DNA of 64,000 nt from Mastigias papua (lineage: Eukaryota; Cnidaria; Scyphozoa; Rhizostomeae; Mastigiidae): NCBI GenBank assembly GCA_964019165.1, contig OZ025280.1:10410428-10474427 (forward strand), in the 5' to 3' direction. The notes under the pieces were generated by a model. The model had not been told where the DNA came from and did not search any database. It was given only the letters and a program-made list of their open reading frames with translations. Of this stretch, positions 1 to 15,000 are shown one piece after another. The position numbers were made by a program, and so were the translations under genes. How positions within the stretch are numbered: position 1 is the stretch's first letter; each line of letters starts with the position of its first letter.

Positions 1-3000
1 TGTTGCATGTATATTAGATATTCGGACTCTCAGTGCTTGAGAAAGACTGAGGAGTGCCATCTCATTGTATGTTGCATGTATATTAGATATTCGGACTCTC
101 AGTGCTTGAGAAAGACTGAGGAGTGCCATGTCATTGTATGTTGCATGTATATTAGATATTCGGACTGTCAGTGCTTGAGAAAGACTGAGGAGTGCCATCT
201 CGTTGTTTGTTGCATGTATGTTAGATATTCGGACTCTCAGTGGTTGAGAAAGACTGAGGAGTGCCATCTCGTTGTTTGTTGCATGTATATTAGATATTCG
301 GACTCTCAGTGCTTGAGAAAGACTAAGGAGTGCCATCTCGTTGTTTGTTGCATGTATATTAGATATTCGGACTCTCAGTGTTTGAGAAAGACTGAGGAGT
401 GCCATCTCATTGTATGTTGCATGTATATTAGATATTCGGACTGTCAGTGCTTGAGAAAGACTGAGGAGTGTCATCTCGTTGTTTGTTGCATGTATGTTAG
501 ATATTCGGACTCTCAGTGGTTGAGAAAGACTGAGGAGTGCCATCTCGTTGTTTGTTGCATGTATATTAGATATTCGGACTCTCAGTGCTTGAGAAAGACT
601 GAGGAGTGCCATCTCGTTGTTTGTTGCATGTATATTAGATATTCGGACTCTCAGTGCTTGAGAAAGACTGAGGAGTGCCATCTCGTTGTTTGTTGCATGT
701 ATAATAGATATTCGAACTCTCAGTGCTTGAGAAAGACTGAGGAGTGCCATCTCCTTGTATGTTGCATGTATATCAGATATTCGGACTCTCAGTAAATGAG
801 AAAGACTGAGGAGTGCCATCTCGTTGTTTGTTGCATGTATATTAGATATTCGGACTCTCAGTGCTTGAGAAAGACTGAGGAGTGCCATCTCGTTGTTTGT
901 TGCATGTATATTAGATATTCGGACTCTCAGTGCTTGAGAAAGACTAAGGAGTGCCATCTCGTTGTTTGTTGCATGTATATTAGATATTCGGACTCTCAGT
1001 GCTTGAGAAAGACTGAGGAGTGCCATCTCGTTGTTTGTTGCATGTATATTAGATATTCGGACTCTCAGTGCTTGAGAAAGACTGAGGAGTGCCATCTCGT
1101 TGTTTGTTGCATGTATATTAGATATTCGGACCGTCAGTGCTTGAGAAAGACTGAGGAGTGCCATCTCGTTGTTTGTTGCATGTATATTAGATATTCGGAA
1201 TCTCAGTGCTTGAGAAAGACTGAGGAGTGCCATCTCGTTGTTTGTTGCATGTATATTAGATATTCGGACTCTCAGTGCTTGAGAAAGACTGAGGAGTGCC
1301 ATCTCGTTGTTTGTTGCATGTATATTAGATATTCGGACTCTCAGTGCTTGAGAAAGACTGAGGAGTGCCATCTCGTTGTTTGTTGCATGTATGTTAGATA
1401 TTCGGACTCTCAGTGCTTGAGAAAGACTGAGGAGTGCCATCTCGTTGTTTGTTGTATGTATATTAGATATTCGGACTCTCAGTGCTTGAGAAAGACTGAG
1501 GAGTGCCATCTCGTTGTTTGTTGCATGTATATTAGATATTCGGACTCTCAGTAATTGAGAAAGACTGAGGAGTGCCATCTCGTTGTTTGCTGCATGTATA
1601 TTAGATATTCGGACTCTCAGTGCTTGAGAACGACTGAGGAGTGCCATCTCGTTGTTTGTTGCATGTATATTAGATATTCGGACTCTCAGTGCTTGAGAAA
1701 GACTGAGGAGTGCCATCTCATTGTTTGTTGCATGTATATTAGATATTCGGACTCTCAGTGCTTGAGAAAGACTGAGGAGTGCCATCTCGTTGTTTGTTGC
1801 ATGTATATTAGATATTCGGACTCTCAGTTCTTGAGAAAGACTGAGGAGTGCCATCTCGTTGTTTGCTGCATGTATATTAGATACTCGGACTCTCAGTGCT
1901 TGAGAAAGACTGAGGAGTGCCATCTCGTTGTTTGTTGCATGTATATTAGATATTCGGACTCTCAGTGCTTGAGAAAGACTGAGGAGTGCCATCTCGTTGT
2001 TTGTTGCATGTATGTTAGATATTCGGACTCTCAGAGCTTGAGAAAGACTGAGGAGTGCCATCTCGTTGTTTGTTGCATGTATATTAGATATTCGGACTCT
2101 CAGTGCTTGAGAAAGACTGAGGAGTGCCATCTCGTTGTTTGTTGCATGTATATTAGATATTCGGACCGTCAGTGCTTGAGAAAGACTGAGGAGTGCCATC
2201 TCGTTGTTTGTTGCATGTATATTAGATATTCGGAATCTCAGTGCTTGAGAAAGACTGAGGAGTGCCATCTCGTTGTTTGTTGCATGTATATTAGATATTC
2301 CGACTCTCAGTGCTTGAGAAAGACTGAGGAGTGCCATCTCGTTGTTTGTTGCATGTATATTAGATATTCCGACTCTCAGTGCTTGAGAAAGACTGAGGAG
2401 TGCCATCTCGTTGTTTGTTGCATGTATGTTAGATATTCGGACTCTCAGAGCTTGAGAAAGACTGAGGAGTGCCATCTCGTTGTTTGTTGCATGTATATTA
2501 GATATTCGGACTCTCAGTGCTTGAGAAAGACTGAGGAGTGCCATCTCGTTGTTTGTTGCATGTATATTAGATATTCGGACCGTCAGTGCTTGAGAAAGAC
2601 TGAGGAGTGCCATCTCGTTGTTTGTTGCATGTATATTAGATATTCGGAATCTCAGTGCTTGAGAAAGACTGAGGAGTGCCATCTCGTTGTTTGTTGCATG
2701 TATATTAGATATTCCGACTCTCAGTGCTTGAGAAAGACTGAGGAGTGCCATCTCGTTGTTTGTTGCATGTATATTAGATATTCGGACTCTCAGTGCTTGA
2801 GAAAGACTGAGGAGTGCCATCTCGTTGTTTGTTGCATGTATGTTAGATATTCGGACTCTCAGTGCTTGAGAAAGACTGAGGAGTGCCATCTCGTTGTTTG
2901 TTGTATGTATATTAGATATTCGGACTCTCAGTGCTTGAGAAAGACTGAGGAGTGCCATCTCGTTGTTTGTTGCATGTATATTAGATATTCGGACTCTCAG

Positions 3001-4982
3001 TGCTTGAGAACAACTGAGGAGTGCCATCTCGTTGTTTGTTGCATGTATATTAGATATTCGAACTGTCAGTGCTTGAGAAAGACTGAGGAGTGCCATCTCG
3101 TTGTTTGTTGCATGTATAATAGATATTTGGACTCTCAGTGCTTGAGAAAGACTGAGGAGTGCCATCTCGTTGTTTGTTGCATGTATAGTAGATATTCGGA
3201 CTCTCAGTGCTTGAGAAAGACTGAGGAGTGCCATCTCATTGTTTGTTGCATGTATGTTAGATATTCGGACTCTCAGTAATTGAGAAAGACTGAGGAGTGC
3301 CATCTCGTTGTTTGCTGCATGTATATTAGATATTCGGACTCTCAGTGCTTGAGAACGACTGAGGAGTGCCATCTCGTTGTTTGTTGCATGTATATTAGAT
3401 ATTCGGACTCTCAGTGCTTGAGAAAGACTGAGGAGTGCCATCTCGTTGTTTGTTGCATGTATATTAGATATTCGGACTCTCAGTGCTTGAGAAAGACTGA
3501 GGAGTGCCATCTCGTTGTTTGTTGCATGTATATTAGATATTCGGACTCTCAGTGCTTGAGAAAGACTGAGGAGTGCCATCTCCTTGTATGTTGCATGTAT
3601 ATCAGATATTCGGACTCTCAGTAATTGAGAAAGACTGAGGAGTGCCATCTCGTTGTTTGTTGCATGTATATTAGATATTCGGACTCTCAGTGCTTGAGAA
3701 AGACTGAGGAGTGCCATCTCGTTGTTTGTTGCATGTATGTAAGATATTCGGACTCTCAGTGCTTGAGAAAGACTGAGGAGTGCCATCTCGTTGTTTGTTG
3801 CATGTATATTAGATATTCGGACTCTCAGTGCTTGAGAAAGACTGAGGAGTGCCATCTCATTGTATGTTGCATGTATATTAGATATTCGGACTCTCAGTGC
3901 TTGAGAAAGACTGAGGAGTGCCATGTCATTGTATGTTGCATGTATATTAGATATTCGGACTGTCAGTGCTTGAGAAAGACTGAGGAGTGCCATCTCGTTG
4001 TTTGTTGCATGTATGTTAGATATTCGGACTCTCAGTGGTTGAGAAAGACTGAGGAGTGCCATCTCGTTGTTTGCTGCATGTATATTAGATATTCGGACTC
4101 TCAGTGCTTGAGAACGACTGAGGAGTGCCATCTCGTTGTTTGTTGCATGTATATTAGATATTCGGACTCTCAGTGCTTGAGAAAGACTGAGGAGTGCCAT
4201 CTCATTGTTTGTTGCATGTATATTAGATATTCGGACTCTCAGTGCTTGAGAAAGACTGAGGAGTGCCATCTCGTTGTTTGTTGCATGTATATTAGATATT
4301 CGGACTCTCAGTGCTTGAGAACGACTGAGGAGTGCCATCTCGTTGTTTGTTGCATGTATATTAGATATTCGGACTCTCAGTTCTTGAGAAAGACTGAGGA
4401 GTGCCATCTCGTTGTTTGCTGCATGTATATTAGATACTCGGACTCTCAGTGCTTGAGAAAGACTGAGGAGTGCCATCTCGTTGTTTGTTGCATGTATATT
4501 AGATATTCGGACTCTCAGTGCTTGAGAAAGACTGAGGAGTGCCATCTCGTTGTTTGTTGCATGTATGTTAGATATTCGGACTCTCAGAGCTTGAGAAAGA
4601 CTGAGGAGTGCCATCTCGTTGTTTGTTGCATGTATATTAGATATTCGGACTCTCAGTGCTTGAGAAAGACTGAGGAGTGCCATCAAGTTGTTTGTTGCAT
4701 GTATATTAGATATTCGGACCGTCAGTGCTTGAGAAAGACTGAGGAGTGCCATCTCGTTGTTTGTTGCATGTATATTAGATATTCGGAATCTCAGTGCTTG
4801 AGAAAGACTGAGGAGTGCCATCTCGTTGTTTGTTGCATGTATATTAGATATTCCGACTCTCAGTGCTTGAGAAAGACTGAGGAGTGCCATCTCGTTGTTT
4901 GTTGCATGTATATTAGATATTCGGACTCTCAGTGCTTGAGAAAGACTGAGGAGTGCCATCTCGTTGTTTGTTGCATGTATGT

Positions 4983-7900
4983 TAGATATTCGGACTCTCA
5001 GTGCTTGAGAAAGACTGAGGAGTGCCATCTCGTTGTTTGTTGTATGTATATTAGATATTCGGACTCTCAGTGCTTGAGAAAGACTGAGGAGTGCCATCTC
5101 GTTGTTTGTTGCATGTATATTAGATATTCGGACTCTCAGTGCTTGAGAACAACTGAGGAGTGCCATCTCGTTGTTTGTTGCATGTATATTAGATATTCGA
5201 ACTGTCAGTGCTTGAGAAAGACTGAGGAGTGCCATCTCGTTGTTTGTTGCATGTATATTAGATATTAGGACTCTCAGTGCTTGAGAAAGACTGAGGAGTG
5301 CCATCTCGTTGTTTGTTGCATGTATAGTAGATATTCGGACTCTCAGTGCTTGAGAAAGACTGAGGAGTGCCATCTCGTTGTTTGTTGCATGTATATTAGA
5401 TATTCGGACTCTCAGTGCTTGAGAAAGACTGAGGAGTGCCATCTCGTTGTTTGTTGCATGTATATTAGATATTCGAACTCTCAGTGCTTGAGAAAGACTG
5501 AGGAGTGCCATCTCCTTGTATGTTGCATGTATATCAGATATTCGGACTCTCAGTAAATGAGAAAGACTGAGGAGTGCCATCTCGTTGTTTGGAGCATGTA
5601 TATTAGATATTCGGACTCTCAGTGGTTGAGAAAGACTGAGGAGTGCCATCTCGTTGTTTGTTGCATGTATATTAGATATTCGGACTCTCAGTGCTTGAGA
5701 AAGACTAAGGAGTGCCATCTCGTTGTTTGTTGCATGTATATTAGATATTCGGACTCTCAGTGCTTGAGAAAGACTGAGGAGTGCCATCTCGTTGTTTGTT
5801 GCATGTATATTAGATATTCGAACTCTCAGTGCTTGAGAAAGACTGAGGAGTGCCATCTCCTTGTATGTTGCATGTATATCAGATATTCGGACTCTCAGTA
5901 AATGAGAAAGACTGAGGAGTGCCATCTCGTTGTTTGTTGCATGTATATTAGATATTCGGACTCTCAGTGGTTGAGAAAGACTGAGGAGTGCCATCTCGTT
6001 GTTTGTTGCATGTATATTAGATATTCGGACTCTCAGTGCTTGAGAAAGACTAAGGAGTGCCATCTCGTTGTTTGTTGCATGTATATTAGATATTCGGACT
6101 CTCAGTGTTTGAGAAAGACTGAGGAGTGCCATCTCATTGTATGTTGCATGTATATTAGATATTCGGACTGTCAGTGCTGGAGAAAGACTGAGGAGTGCCA
6201 TCTCGTTGTTTGTTGCATGTATATTAGATATTCGGACTCTCAGTGCTTGAGAAAGACTGAGGAGTGCCATCTCGTTGTTTGTTGCATGTATATTAGATAT
6301 TCGGACTCTCAGTGCTTGAGAAAGACTGAGGAGTGCCATCTCGTTGTTTGTTGCATGTATATTAGATATTCGGACTCTCAGTGCTTGAGAAAGACTGAGG
6401 AGTGCCATCTCGTTGTTTGTTGCATGTATATTAGATATTCGGAATCTCAGTGCTTGAGAAAGACTGAGGAGTGCCATCTCGTTGTTTGTTGCATGTATAT
6501 TAGATATTCCGACTCTCAGTGCTTGAGAAAGACTGAGGAGTGCCATCTCGTTGTTTGTTGCATGTATATTAGATATTCGGACTCTCAGTGCTTGAGAAAG
6601 ACTGAGGAGTGCCATCTCGTTGTTTGTTGCATGTATATTAGATATTCGGACTCTCAGTGCTTGAGAAAGACTGAGGAGTGCCATCTCATTGTTTGTTGCA
6701 TGTATATTAGATATTCGGACTCTCAGTGCTTGAGAAAGACTGAGGAGTGCCATCTCGTTGTTTGTTGCATGTATATTAGATATTCGGAATCTCAGTGCTT
6801 GAGAAAGACTGAGGAGTGCCATCTCGTTGTTTGTTGCATGTATATTAGATATTCCGACTCTCAGTGCTTGAGAAAGACTGAGGAGTGCCATCTCGTTGTT
6901 TGTTGCATGTATATTAGATATTCGGACTCTCAGTGCTTGAGAAAGACTGAGGAGTGCCATCTCGTTGTTTGTTGCATGTATGTTAGATATTCGGACTCTC
7001 AGTGCTTGAGAAAGACTGAGGAGTGCCATCTCGTTGTTTGTTGTATGTATATTAGATATTCGGACTCTCAGTGCTTGAGAAAGACTGAGGAGTGCCATCT
7101 CGTTGTTTGTTGCATGTATATTAGATATTCGGACTCTCAGTGCTTGAGAACAACTGAGGAGTGCCATCTCGTTGTTTGTTGCATGTATATTAGATATTCG
7201 GACTGTCAGTGCTTGAGAAAGACTGAGGAGTGCCATCTCGTTGTTTGTTGCATGTATATTAGATATTTGGACTCTCAGTGCTTGAGAAAGACTGAGGAGT
7301 GCCATCTCGTTGTTTGTTGCATGTATAGTAGATATTCGGACTCTCAGTGCTTGAGAAAGACTGAGGAGTGCCATCTCGTTGTTTGTTGCATGTATGTTAG
7401 ATATTCGGACTCTCAGTAATTGAGAAAGACTGAGGAGTGCCATCTCGTTGTTTGCTGCATGTATATTAGATATTCGGACTCTCAGTGCTTGAGAACGACT
7501 GAGGAGTGCCATCTCGTTGTTTGTTGCATGTATATTAGATATTCGGACTCTCAGTGCTTGAGAAAGACTGAGGAGTGCCATCTCGTTGTTTGTTGCATGT
7601 ATATTAGATATTCGGACTCTCAGTGCTTGAGAAAGACTGAGGAGTGCCATCTCGTTGTTTGTTGCATGTATATTAGATATTCGGACTCTCAGTGCTTGAG
7701 AACAACTGAGGAGTGCCATCTCGTTGTTTGTTGCATTTATATTAGATATTCGGACTGTCAGTGCTTGAGAAAGACTGAGGAGTGCCATCTCGTTGTTTGT
7801 TGCATGTATATTAGATATTCGGTCTCTCAGTGCTTGAGAAAGACTGAGGAGTGCCATCTCGTTGTTTGTTGCATGTATAGTAGATATTCGGACTCTCAGT

Positions 7901-10900
7901 GCTTGAGAAAGACTGAGGAGTGCCATCTCGTTGTTTGTTGCATGTATGTTAGATATTCGGACTCTCAGTAATTGAGAAAGACTGAGGAGTGCCATCTCGT
8001 TGTTTGTTGCATGTATATTAGATATTCGGACTCTCAGTGCTTGAGAACGACTGAGGAGTGCCATCTCGTTGGTTGTTGCATGTATATTAGATATTCGGAC
8101 TCTCAGTGCTTGAGAAAGACTGAGGAGTGCCATCTCGTTGTTTGTTGCATGTATATTAGATATTCGGACTCTCAGTGCTTGAGAAAGACTGAGGAGTGCC
8201 ATCTCGTTGTTTGTTGCATGTATATTAGATATTCCGACTCTCAGTGCTTGAGACAGACTGAGGAGTGCCATCTCCTTGTATGTTGCATGTATATCAGATA
8301 TTCGGACTCTCAGTAATTGAGACAGACTGAGGAGTGCCATCTCGTTGTTTGTTGCATGTATATTAGATATTCGGACTCTCAGTGCTTGAGAAAGACTGAG
8401 GAGTGCCATCTCGTTGTTTGTTGCATGTATGTTAGATATTCGGACTGTCAGTGCTTGAGAAAGACTGAGGAGTGTCATCTCGTTGTTTGTTGCATGTTTG
8501 TTAGATATTCGGACTCTCAGTGGTTGAGAAAGACTGAGGAGTGCCATCTCGTTGTTTGTTGCATGTATATTAGATATTCGGACTCTCAGTGCTTGAGAAA
8601 GACTGAGGAGTGCCATCTCGTTGTTTGGAGCATGTATATTAGATATTCGGACTCTCAGTGCTTGAGAAAGACTGAGGAGTGCCATCTCGTTGTTTGTTGC
8701 ATGTATATTAGATATTCGGACTCTCAGTGCTTGAGAAAGACTGAGGAGTGCCATCTCCTTGTATGTTGCATGTATATCAGATATTCGGACTCTCAGTAAT
8801 TGAGAAAGACTGAGGAGTGCCATCTCGTTGTTTGTTGCATGTATATTAGATATTCGGACTCTCAGTGCTTGAGAAAGACTGAGGAGTGCCATCTCGTTGT
8901 TTGTTGCATGTATGTTAGATATTCGGACTCTCAGTGCTTGAGAAAGACTGAGGAGTGCCATCTCGTTGTTTGTTGCATGTATATTAGATATTCGGACTCT
9001 CAGTGGTTGAGAAAGACTGAGGAGTGCCATCTCATTGTATGTTGGATGTATATTAGATATTCGGACTCTCAGTGCTTGAGAAAGACTGAGGAGTGCCATG
9101 TCATTGTATGTTGCATGTATATCAGATATTCGGACTCTCAGTAATTGAGAAAGACTGAGGAGTGCCATCTCGTTGTTTGTTGCATGTATATTAGATATTC
9201 GGACTCTCAGTGGTTGAGAAAGACTGAGGAGTGCCATCTCGTTGTTTGTTGCATGTATATTAGATATTCGGACTCTCAGTGCTTGAGAAAGACTAAGGAG
9301 TGCCATCTCGTTGTTTGTTGCATGTATATTAGATATTCGGACTCTCAGTGTTTGAGAAAGACTGAGGAGTGCCATCTCATTGTATGTTGCATGTATATTA
9401 GATATTCGGACTGTCAGTGCTGGAGAAAGACTGAGGAGTGCCATCTCGTTGTTTGTTGCATGTATATTAGATATTCGGACTCTCAGTGCTTGAGAAAGAC
9501 TGAGGAGTGCCATCTCGTTGTTTGTTGCATGTATATTAGATATTCGGACTCTCAGTGCTTGAGAAAGACTGAGGAGTGCCATCTCGTTGTTTGTTGCATG
9601 TATATTAGATATTCGGACTCTCAGTGCTTGAGAAAGACTGAGGAGTGCCATCTCGTTGTTTGTTGCATGTATATTAGATATTCGGAATCTCAGTGCTTGA
9701 GAAAGACTGAGGAGTGCCATCTCGTTGTTTGTTGCATGTATATTAGATATTCCGACTCTCAGTGCTTGAGAAAGACTGAGGAGTGCCATCTCGTTGTTTG
9801 TTGCATGTATATTAGATATTCGGACTCTCAGTGCTTGAGAAAGACTGAGGAGTGCCATCTCGTTGTTTGTTGCATGTATATTAGATATTCGGACTCTCAG
9901 TGCTTGAGAAAGACTGAGGAGTGCCATCTCATTGTTTGTTGCATGTATATTAGATATTCGGACTCTCAGTGCTTGAGAAAGACTGAGGAGTGCCATCTCG
10001 TTGTTTGTTGCATGTATATTAGATATTCGGACTCTCAGTGCTTGAGAACGACTGAGGAGTGCCATCTCGTTGTTTGTTGCATGTATATTAGATATTCGGA
10101 CTCTCAGTGCTTGAGAAAGACTGAGGAGTGCCATCTCGTTGTTTGTTGCATGTATATTAGATATTCGGACTCTCAGTGCTTGAGACAGACTGAGGAATGC
10201 CATCTCCTTGTATGTTGCATGTATATTAGATATTCGGACTCTCAGTGCTTGAGAAAGACTGAGGAGTGCCATCTCGTTGTTTGTTGCATGTATATTAGAT
10301 ATTCGGACTCTCAGTGCTTGAGACAGACTGAGGAGTGCCATCTCCTTGTATGTTGCATGTATATCAGATATTCGGACTCTCAGTAATTGAGAAAGACTGA
10401 GGAGTGCCATCTCGTTGTTTGTTGCATGTATATTAGATATTCGGACTCTCAGTGCTTGAGAAAGACTGAGGAGTGCCATCTCGTTGTTTGTTGCATGTAT
10501 GTTAGATATTCGGCCTGTCAGTGCTTGAGAAAGACTGAGGAGTGTCATCTCGTTGTTTGTTGCATGTATGTTAGATATTCGGACTCTCAGTGGTTGAGAA
10601 AGACTGAGGAGTGCCATCTCGTTGTTTGTTGCATGTATATTAGATATTCGGACTCTCAGTGCTTGAGAAAGACTGAGGAGTGCCATCTCGTTGTTTGTTG
10701 CATGTATATTAGGTATTCGGACTCTCAGTGCTTGAGAAAGACTGAGGAGTGCCATCTCGTTGTTTGTTGCATGTATGTTAGATATTCGGACTCTCAGTGC
10801 TTGAGAAAGACTGAGGAGTGCCATCTCGCTGTTTGTTGCATGTATATTAGATATTCGGACTCTCAGTGCTTGAGAAAGACTGAGGAGTGCCATCTCATTG

Positions 10901-12020
10901 TATGTTGCATGTATATTAGATATTCGGACTCTCAGTGCTTGAGAAAGACTGAGGAGTGCCATGTCATTGTATGTTGCATGTATATTAGATATTCGGACTG
11001 TCAGTGCTTGAGAAAGACTGAGGAGTGTCATCTCGTTGTTTGTTGCATGTATGTTAGATATTCGGACTCTCAGTGGTTGAGAAAGACTGAGGAGTGCCAT
11101 CTCGTTGTTTGTTGCATGTATATTAGATATTCGGCCTGTCAGTGCTTGAGAAAGACTGAGGAGTGCCATCTCGTTGTTTGTTGCATGTATGTTAGATATT
11201 CGGCCTGTCAGTGCTTGAGAAAGACTGAGGAGTGTCATCTCGTTGTTTGTTGCATGTATGTTAGATATTCGGACTCTCAGTGGTTGAGAAAGACTGAGGA
11301 GTGCCATCTCGTTGTTTGTTGCATGTATATTAGATATTCGGACTCTCAGTGCTTGAGAAAGACTGAGGAGTGCCATCTCGTTGTTTGTTGCATGTATATT
11401 AGATATTCGGACTCTCAGTGCTTGAGAAAGACTGAGGAGTGCCATCTCGTTGTTTGTTGCATGTATATTAGATATTCGGACTCTCAGTGCTTGAGAAAGA
11501 CTGAGGAGTGCCATCTCCTTGTATGTTGCATGTATATCAGATATTCGGACTCTCAGTAATTGAGAAAGACTGAGGAGTGCCATCTCGTTGTTTGTTGCAT
11601 GTATATTAGGTATTCGGACTCTCAGTGCTTGAGAAAGACTGAGGAGTGCCATCTCGTTGTTTGTTGCATGTATGTTAGATATTCGGACTCTCAGTGCTTG
11701 AGAAAGACTGAGGAGTGCCATCTCGTTGTTTGTTGCATGTATATTAGATATTCGGACTCTCAGTGCTTGAGAAAGACTGAGGAGTGCCATCTCATTGTAT
11801 GTTGCATGTATATTAGATATTCGGACTCTCAGTGCTTGAGAAAGACTGAGGAGTGCCATGTCATTGTATGTTGCATGTATATTAGATATTCGGACTGTCA
11901 GTGCTTGAGAAAGACTGAGGAGTGTCATCTCGTTGTTTGTTGCATGTATGTTAGATATTCGGACTCTCAGTGGTTGAGAAAGACTGAGGAGTGCCATCTC
12001 GTTGTTTGTTGCATGTATAT
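4983..12020. repeat. Higher-order satellite repeat, 7038 bp (102 monomers), copy A
   Basis: Every diagnostic variant I checked in this block recurs exactly 7038 bp (102 x 69) to the right. Examples are the TAG-bearing monomer at 5268 and 12306, the GTTTGGAGC variant near 5590 and 12628, GAGGAATGCC near 10195 and 17233, ATTAGGTATT near 10711 and 17749, and the GCTGTTTG variant near 10829 and 17867. The left limit is set at about 4982/12020, where one copy has ATGTTAG and the other ATATTAG. The match indicates a recent unequal exchange or amplification, unless it is a false duplication in the assembly. Confidence 0.93.
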
Positions 12021-15000
12021 TAGATATTCGGACTCTCAGTGCTTGAGAAAGACTGAGGAGTGCCATCTCGTTGTTTGTTGTATGTATATTAGATATTCGG
12101 ACTCTCAGTGCTTGAGAAAGACTGAGGAGTGCCATCTCGTTGTTTGTTGCATGTATATTAGATATTCGGACTCTCAGTGCTTGAGAACAACTGAGGAGTG
12201 CCATCTCGTTGTTTGTTGCATGTATATTAGATATTCGAACTGTCAGTGCTTGAGAAAGACTGAGGAGTGCCATCTCGTTGTTTGTTGCATGTATATTAGA
12301 TATTAGGACTCTCAGTGCTTGAGAAAGACTGAGGAGTGCCATCTCGTTGTTTGTTGCATGTATAGTAGATATTCGGACTCTCAGTGCTTGAGAAAGACTG
12401 AGGAGTGCCATCTCGTTGTTTGTTGCATGTATATTAGATATTCGGACTCTCAGTGCTTGAGAAAGACTGAGGAGTGCCATCTCGTTGTTTGTTGCATGTA
12501 TATTAGATATTCGAACTCTCAGTGCTTGAGAAAGACTGAGGAGTGCCATCTCCTTGTATGTTGCATGTATATCAGATATTCGGACTCTCAGTAAATGAGA
12601 AAGACTGAGGAGTGCCATCTCGTTGTTTGGAGCATGTATATTAGATATTCGGACTCTCAGTGGTTGAGAAAGACTGAGGAGTGCCATCTCGTTGTTTGTT
12701 GCATGTATATTAGATATTCGGACTCTCAGTGCTTGAGAAAGACTAAGGAGTGCCATCTCGTTGTTTGTTGCATGTATATTAGATATTCGGACTCTCAGTG
12801 CTTGAGAAAGACTGAGGAGTGCCATCTCGTTGTTTGTTGCATGTATATTAGATATTCGAACTCTCAGTGCTTGAGAAAGACTGAGGAGTGCCATCTCCTT
12901 GTATGTTGCATGTATATCAGATATTCGGACTCTCAGTAAATGAGAAAGACTGAGGAGTGCCATCTCGTTGTTTGTTGCATGTATATTAGATATTCGGACT
13001 CTCAGTGGTTGAGAAAGACTGAGGAGTGCCATCTCGTTGTTTGTTGCATGTATATTAGATATTCGGACTCTCAGTGCTTGAGAAAGACTAAGGAGTGCCA
13101 TCTCGTTGTTTGTTGCATGTATATTAGATATTCGGACTCTCAGTGTTTGAGAAAGACTGAGGAGTGCCATCTCATTGTATGTTGCATGTATATTAGATAT
13201 TCGGACTGTCAGTGCTGGAGAAAGACTGAGGAGTGCCATCTCGTTGTTTGTTGCATGTATATTAGATATTCGGACTCTCAGTGCTTGAGAAAGACTGAGG
13301 AGTGCCATCTCGTTGTTTGTTGCATGTATATTAGATATTCGGACTCTCAGTGCTTGAGAAAGACTGAGGAGTGCCATCTCGTTGTTTGTTGCATGTATAT
13401 TAGATATTCGGACTCTCAGTGCTTGAGAAAGACTGAGGAGTGCCATCTCGTTGTTTGTTGCATGTATATTAGATATTCGGAATCTCAGTGCTTGAGAAAG
13501 ACTGAGGAGTGCCATCTCGTTGTTTGTTGCATGTATATTAGATATTCCGACTCTCAGTGCTTGAGAAAGACTGAGGAGTGCCATCTCGTTGTTTGTTGCA
13601 TGTATATTAGATATTCGGACTCTCAGTGCTTGAGAAAGACTGAGGAGTGCCATCTCGTTGTTTGTTGCATGTATATTAGATATTCGGACTCTCAGTGCTT
13701 GAGAAAGACTGAGGAGTGCCATCTCATTGTTTGTTGCATGTATATTAGATATTCGGACTCTCAGTGCTTGAGAAAGACTGAGGAGTGCCATCTCGTTGTT
13801 TGTTGCATGTATATTAGATATTCGGAATCTCAGTGCTTGAGAAAGACTGAGGAGTGCCATCTCGTTGTTTGTTGCATGTATATTAGATATTCCGACTCTC
13901 AGTGCTTGAGAAAGACTGAGGAGTGCCATCTCGTTGTTTGTTGCATGTATATTAGATATTCGGACTCTCAGTGCTTGAGAAAGACTGAGGAGTGCCATCT
14001 CGTTGTTTGTTGCATGTATGTTAGATATTCGGACTCTCAGTGCTTGAGAAAGACTGAGGAGTGCCATCTCGTTGTTTGTTGTATGTATATTAGATATTCG
14101 GACTCTCAGTGCTTGAGAAAGACTGAGGAGTGCCATCTCGTTGTTTGTTGCATGTATATTAGATATTCGGACTCTCAGTGCTTGAGAACAACTGAGGAGT
14201 GCCATCTCGTTGTTTGTTGCATGTATATTAGATATTCGGACTGTCAGTGCTTGAGAAAGACTGAGGAGTGCCATCTCGTTGTTTGTTGCATGTATATTAG
14301 ATATTTGGACTCTCAGTGCTTGAGAAAGACTGAGGAGTGCCATCTCGTTGTTTGTTGCATGTATAGTAGATATTCGGACTCTCAGTGCTTGAGAAAGACT
14401 GAGGAGTGCCATCTCGTTGTTTGTTGCATGTATGTTAGATATTCGGACTCTCAGTAATTGAGAAAGACTGAGGAGTGCCATCTCGTTGTTTGCTGCATGT
14501 ATATTAGATATTCGGACTCTCAGTGCTTGAGAACGACTGAGGAGTGCCATCTCGTTGTTTGTTGCATGTATATTAGATATTCGGACTCTCAGTGCTTGAG
14601 AAAGACTGAGGAGTGCCATCTCGTTGTTTGTTGCATGTATATTAGATATTCGGACTCTCAGTGCTTGAGAAAGACTGAGGAGTGCCATCTCGTTGTTTGT
14701 TGCATGTATATTAGATATTCGGACTCTCAGTGCTTGAGAACAACTGAGGAGTGCCATCTCGTTGTTTGTTGCATTTATATTAGATATTCGGACTGTCAGT
14801 GCTTGAGAAAGACTGAGGAGTGCCATCTCGTTGTTTGTTGCATGTATATTAGATATTCGGTCTCTCAGTGCTTGAGAAAGACTGAGGAGTGCCATCTCGT
14901 TGTTTGTTGCATGTATAGTAGATATTCGGACTCTCAGTGCTTGAGAAAGACTGAGGAGTGCCATCTCGTTGTTTGTTGCATGTATGTTAGATATTCGGAC

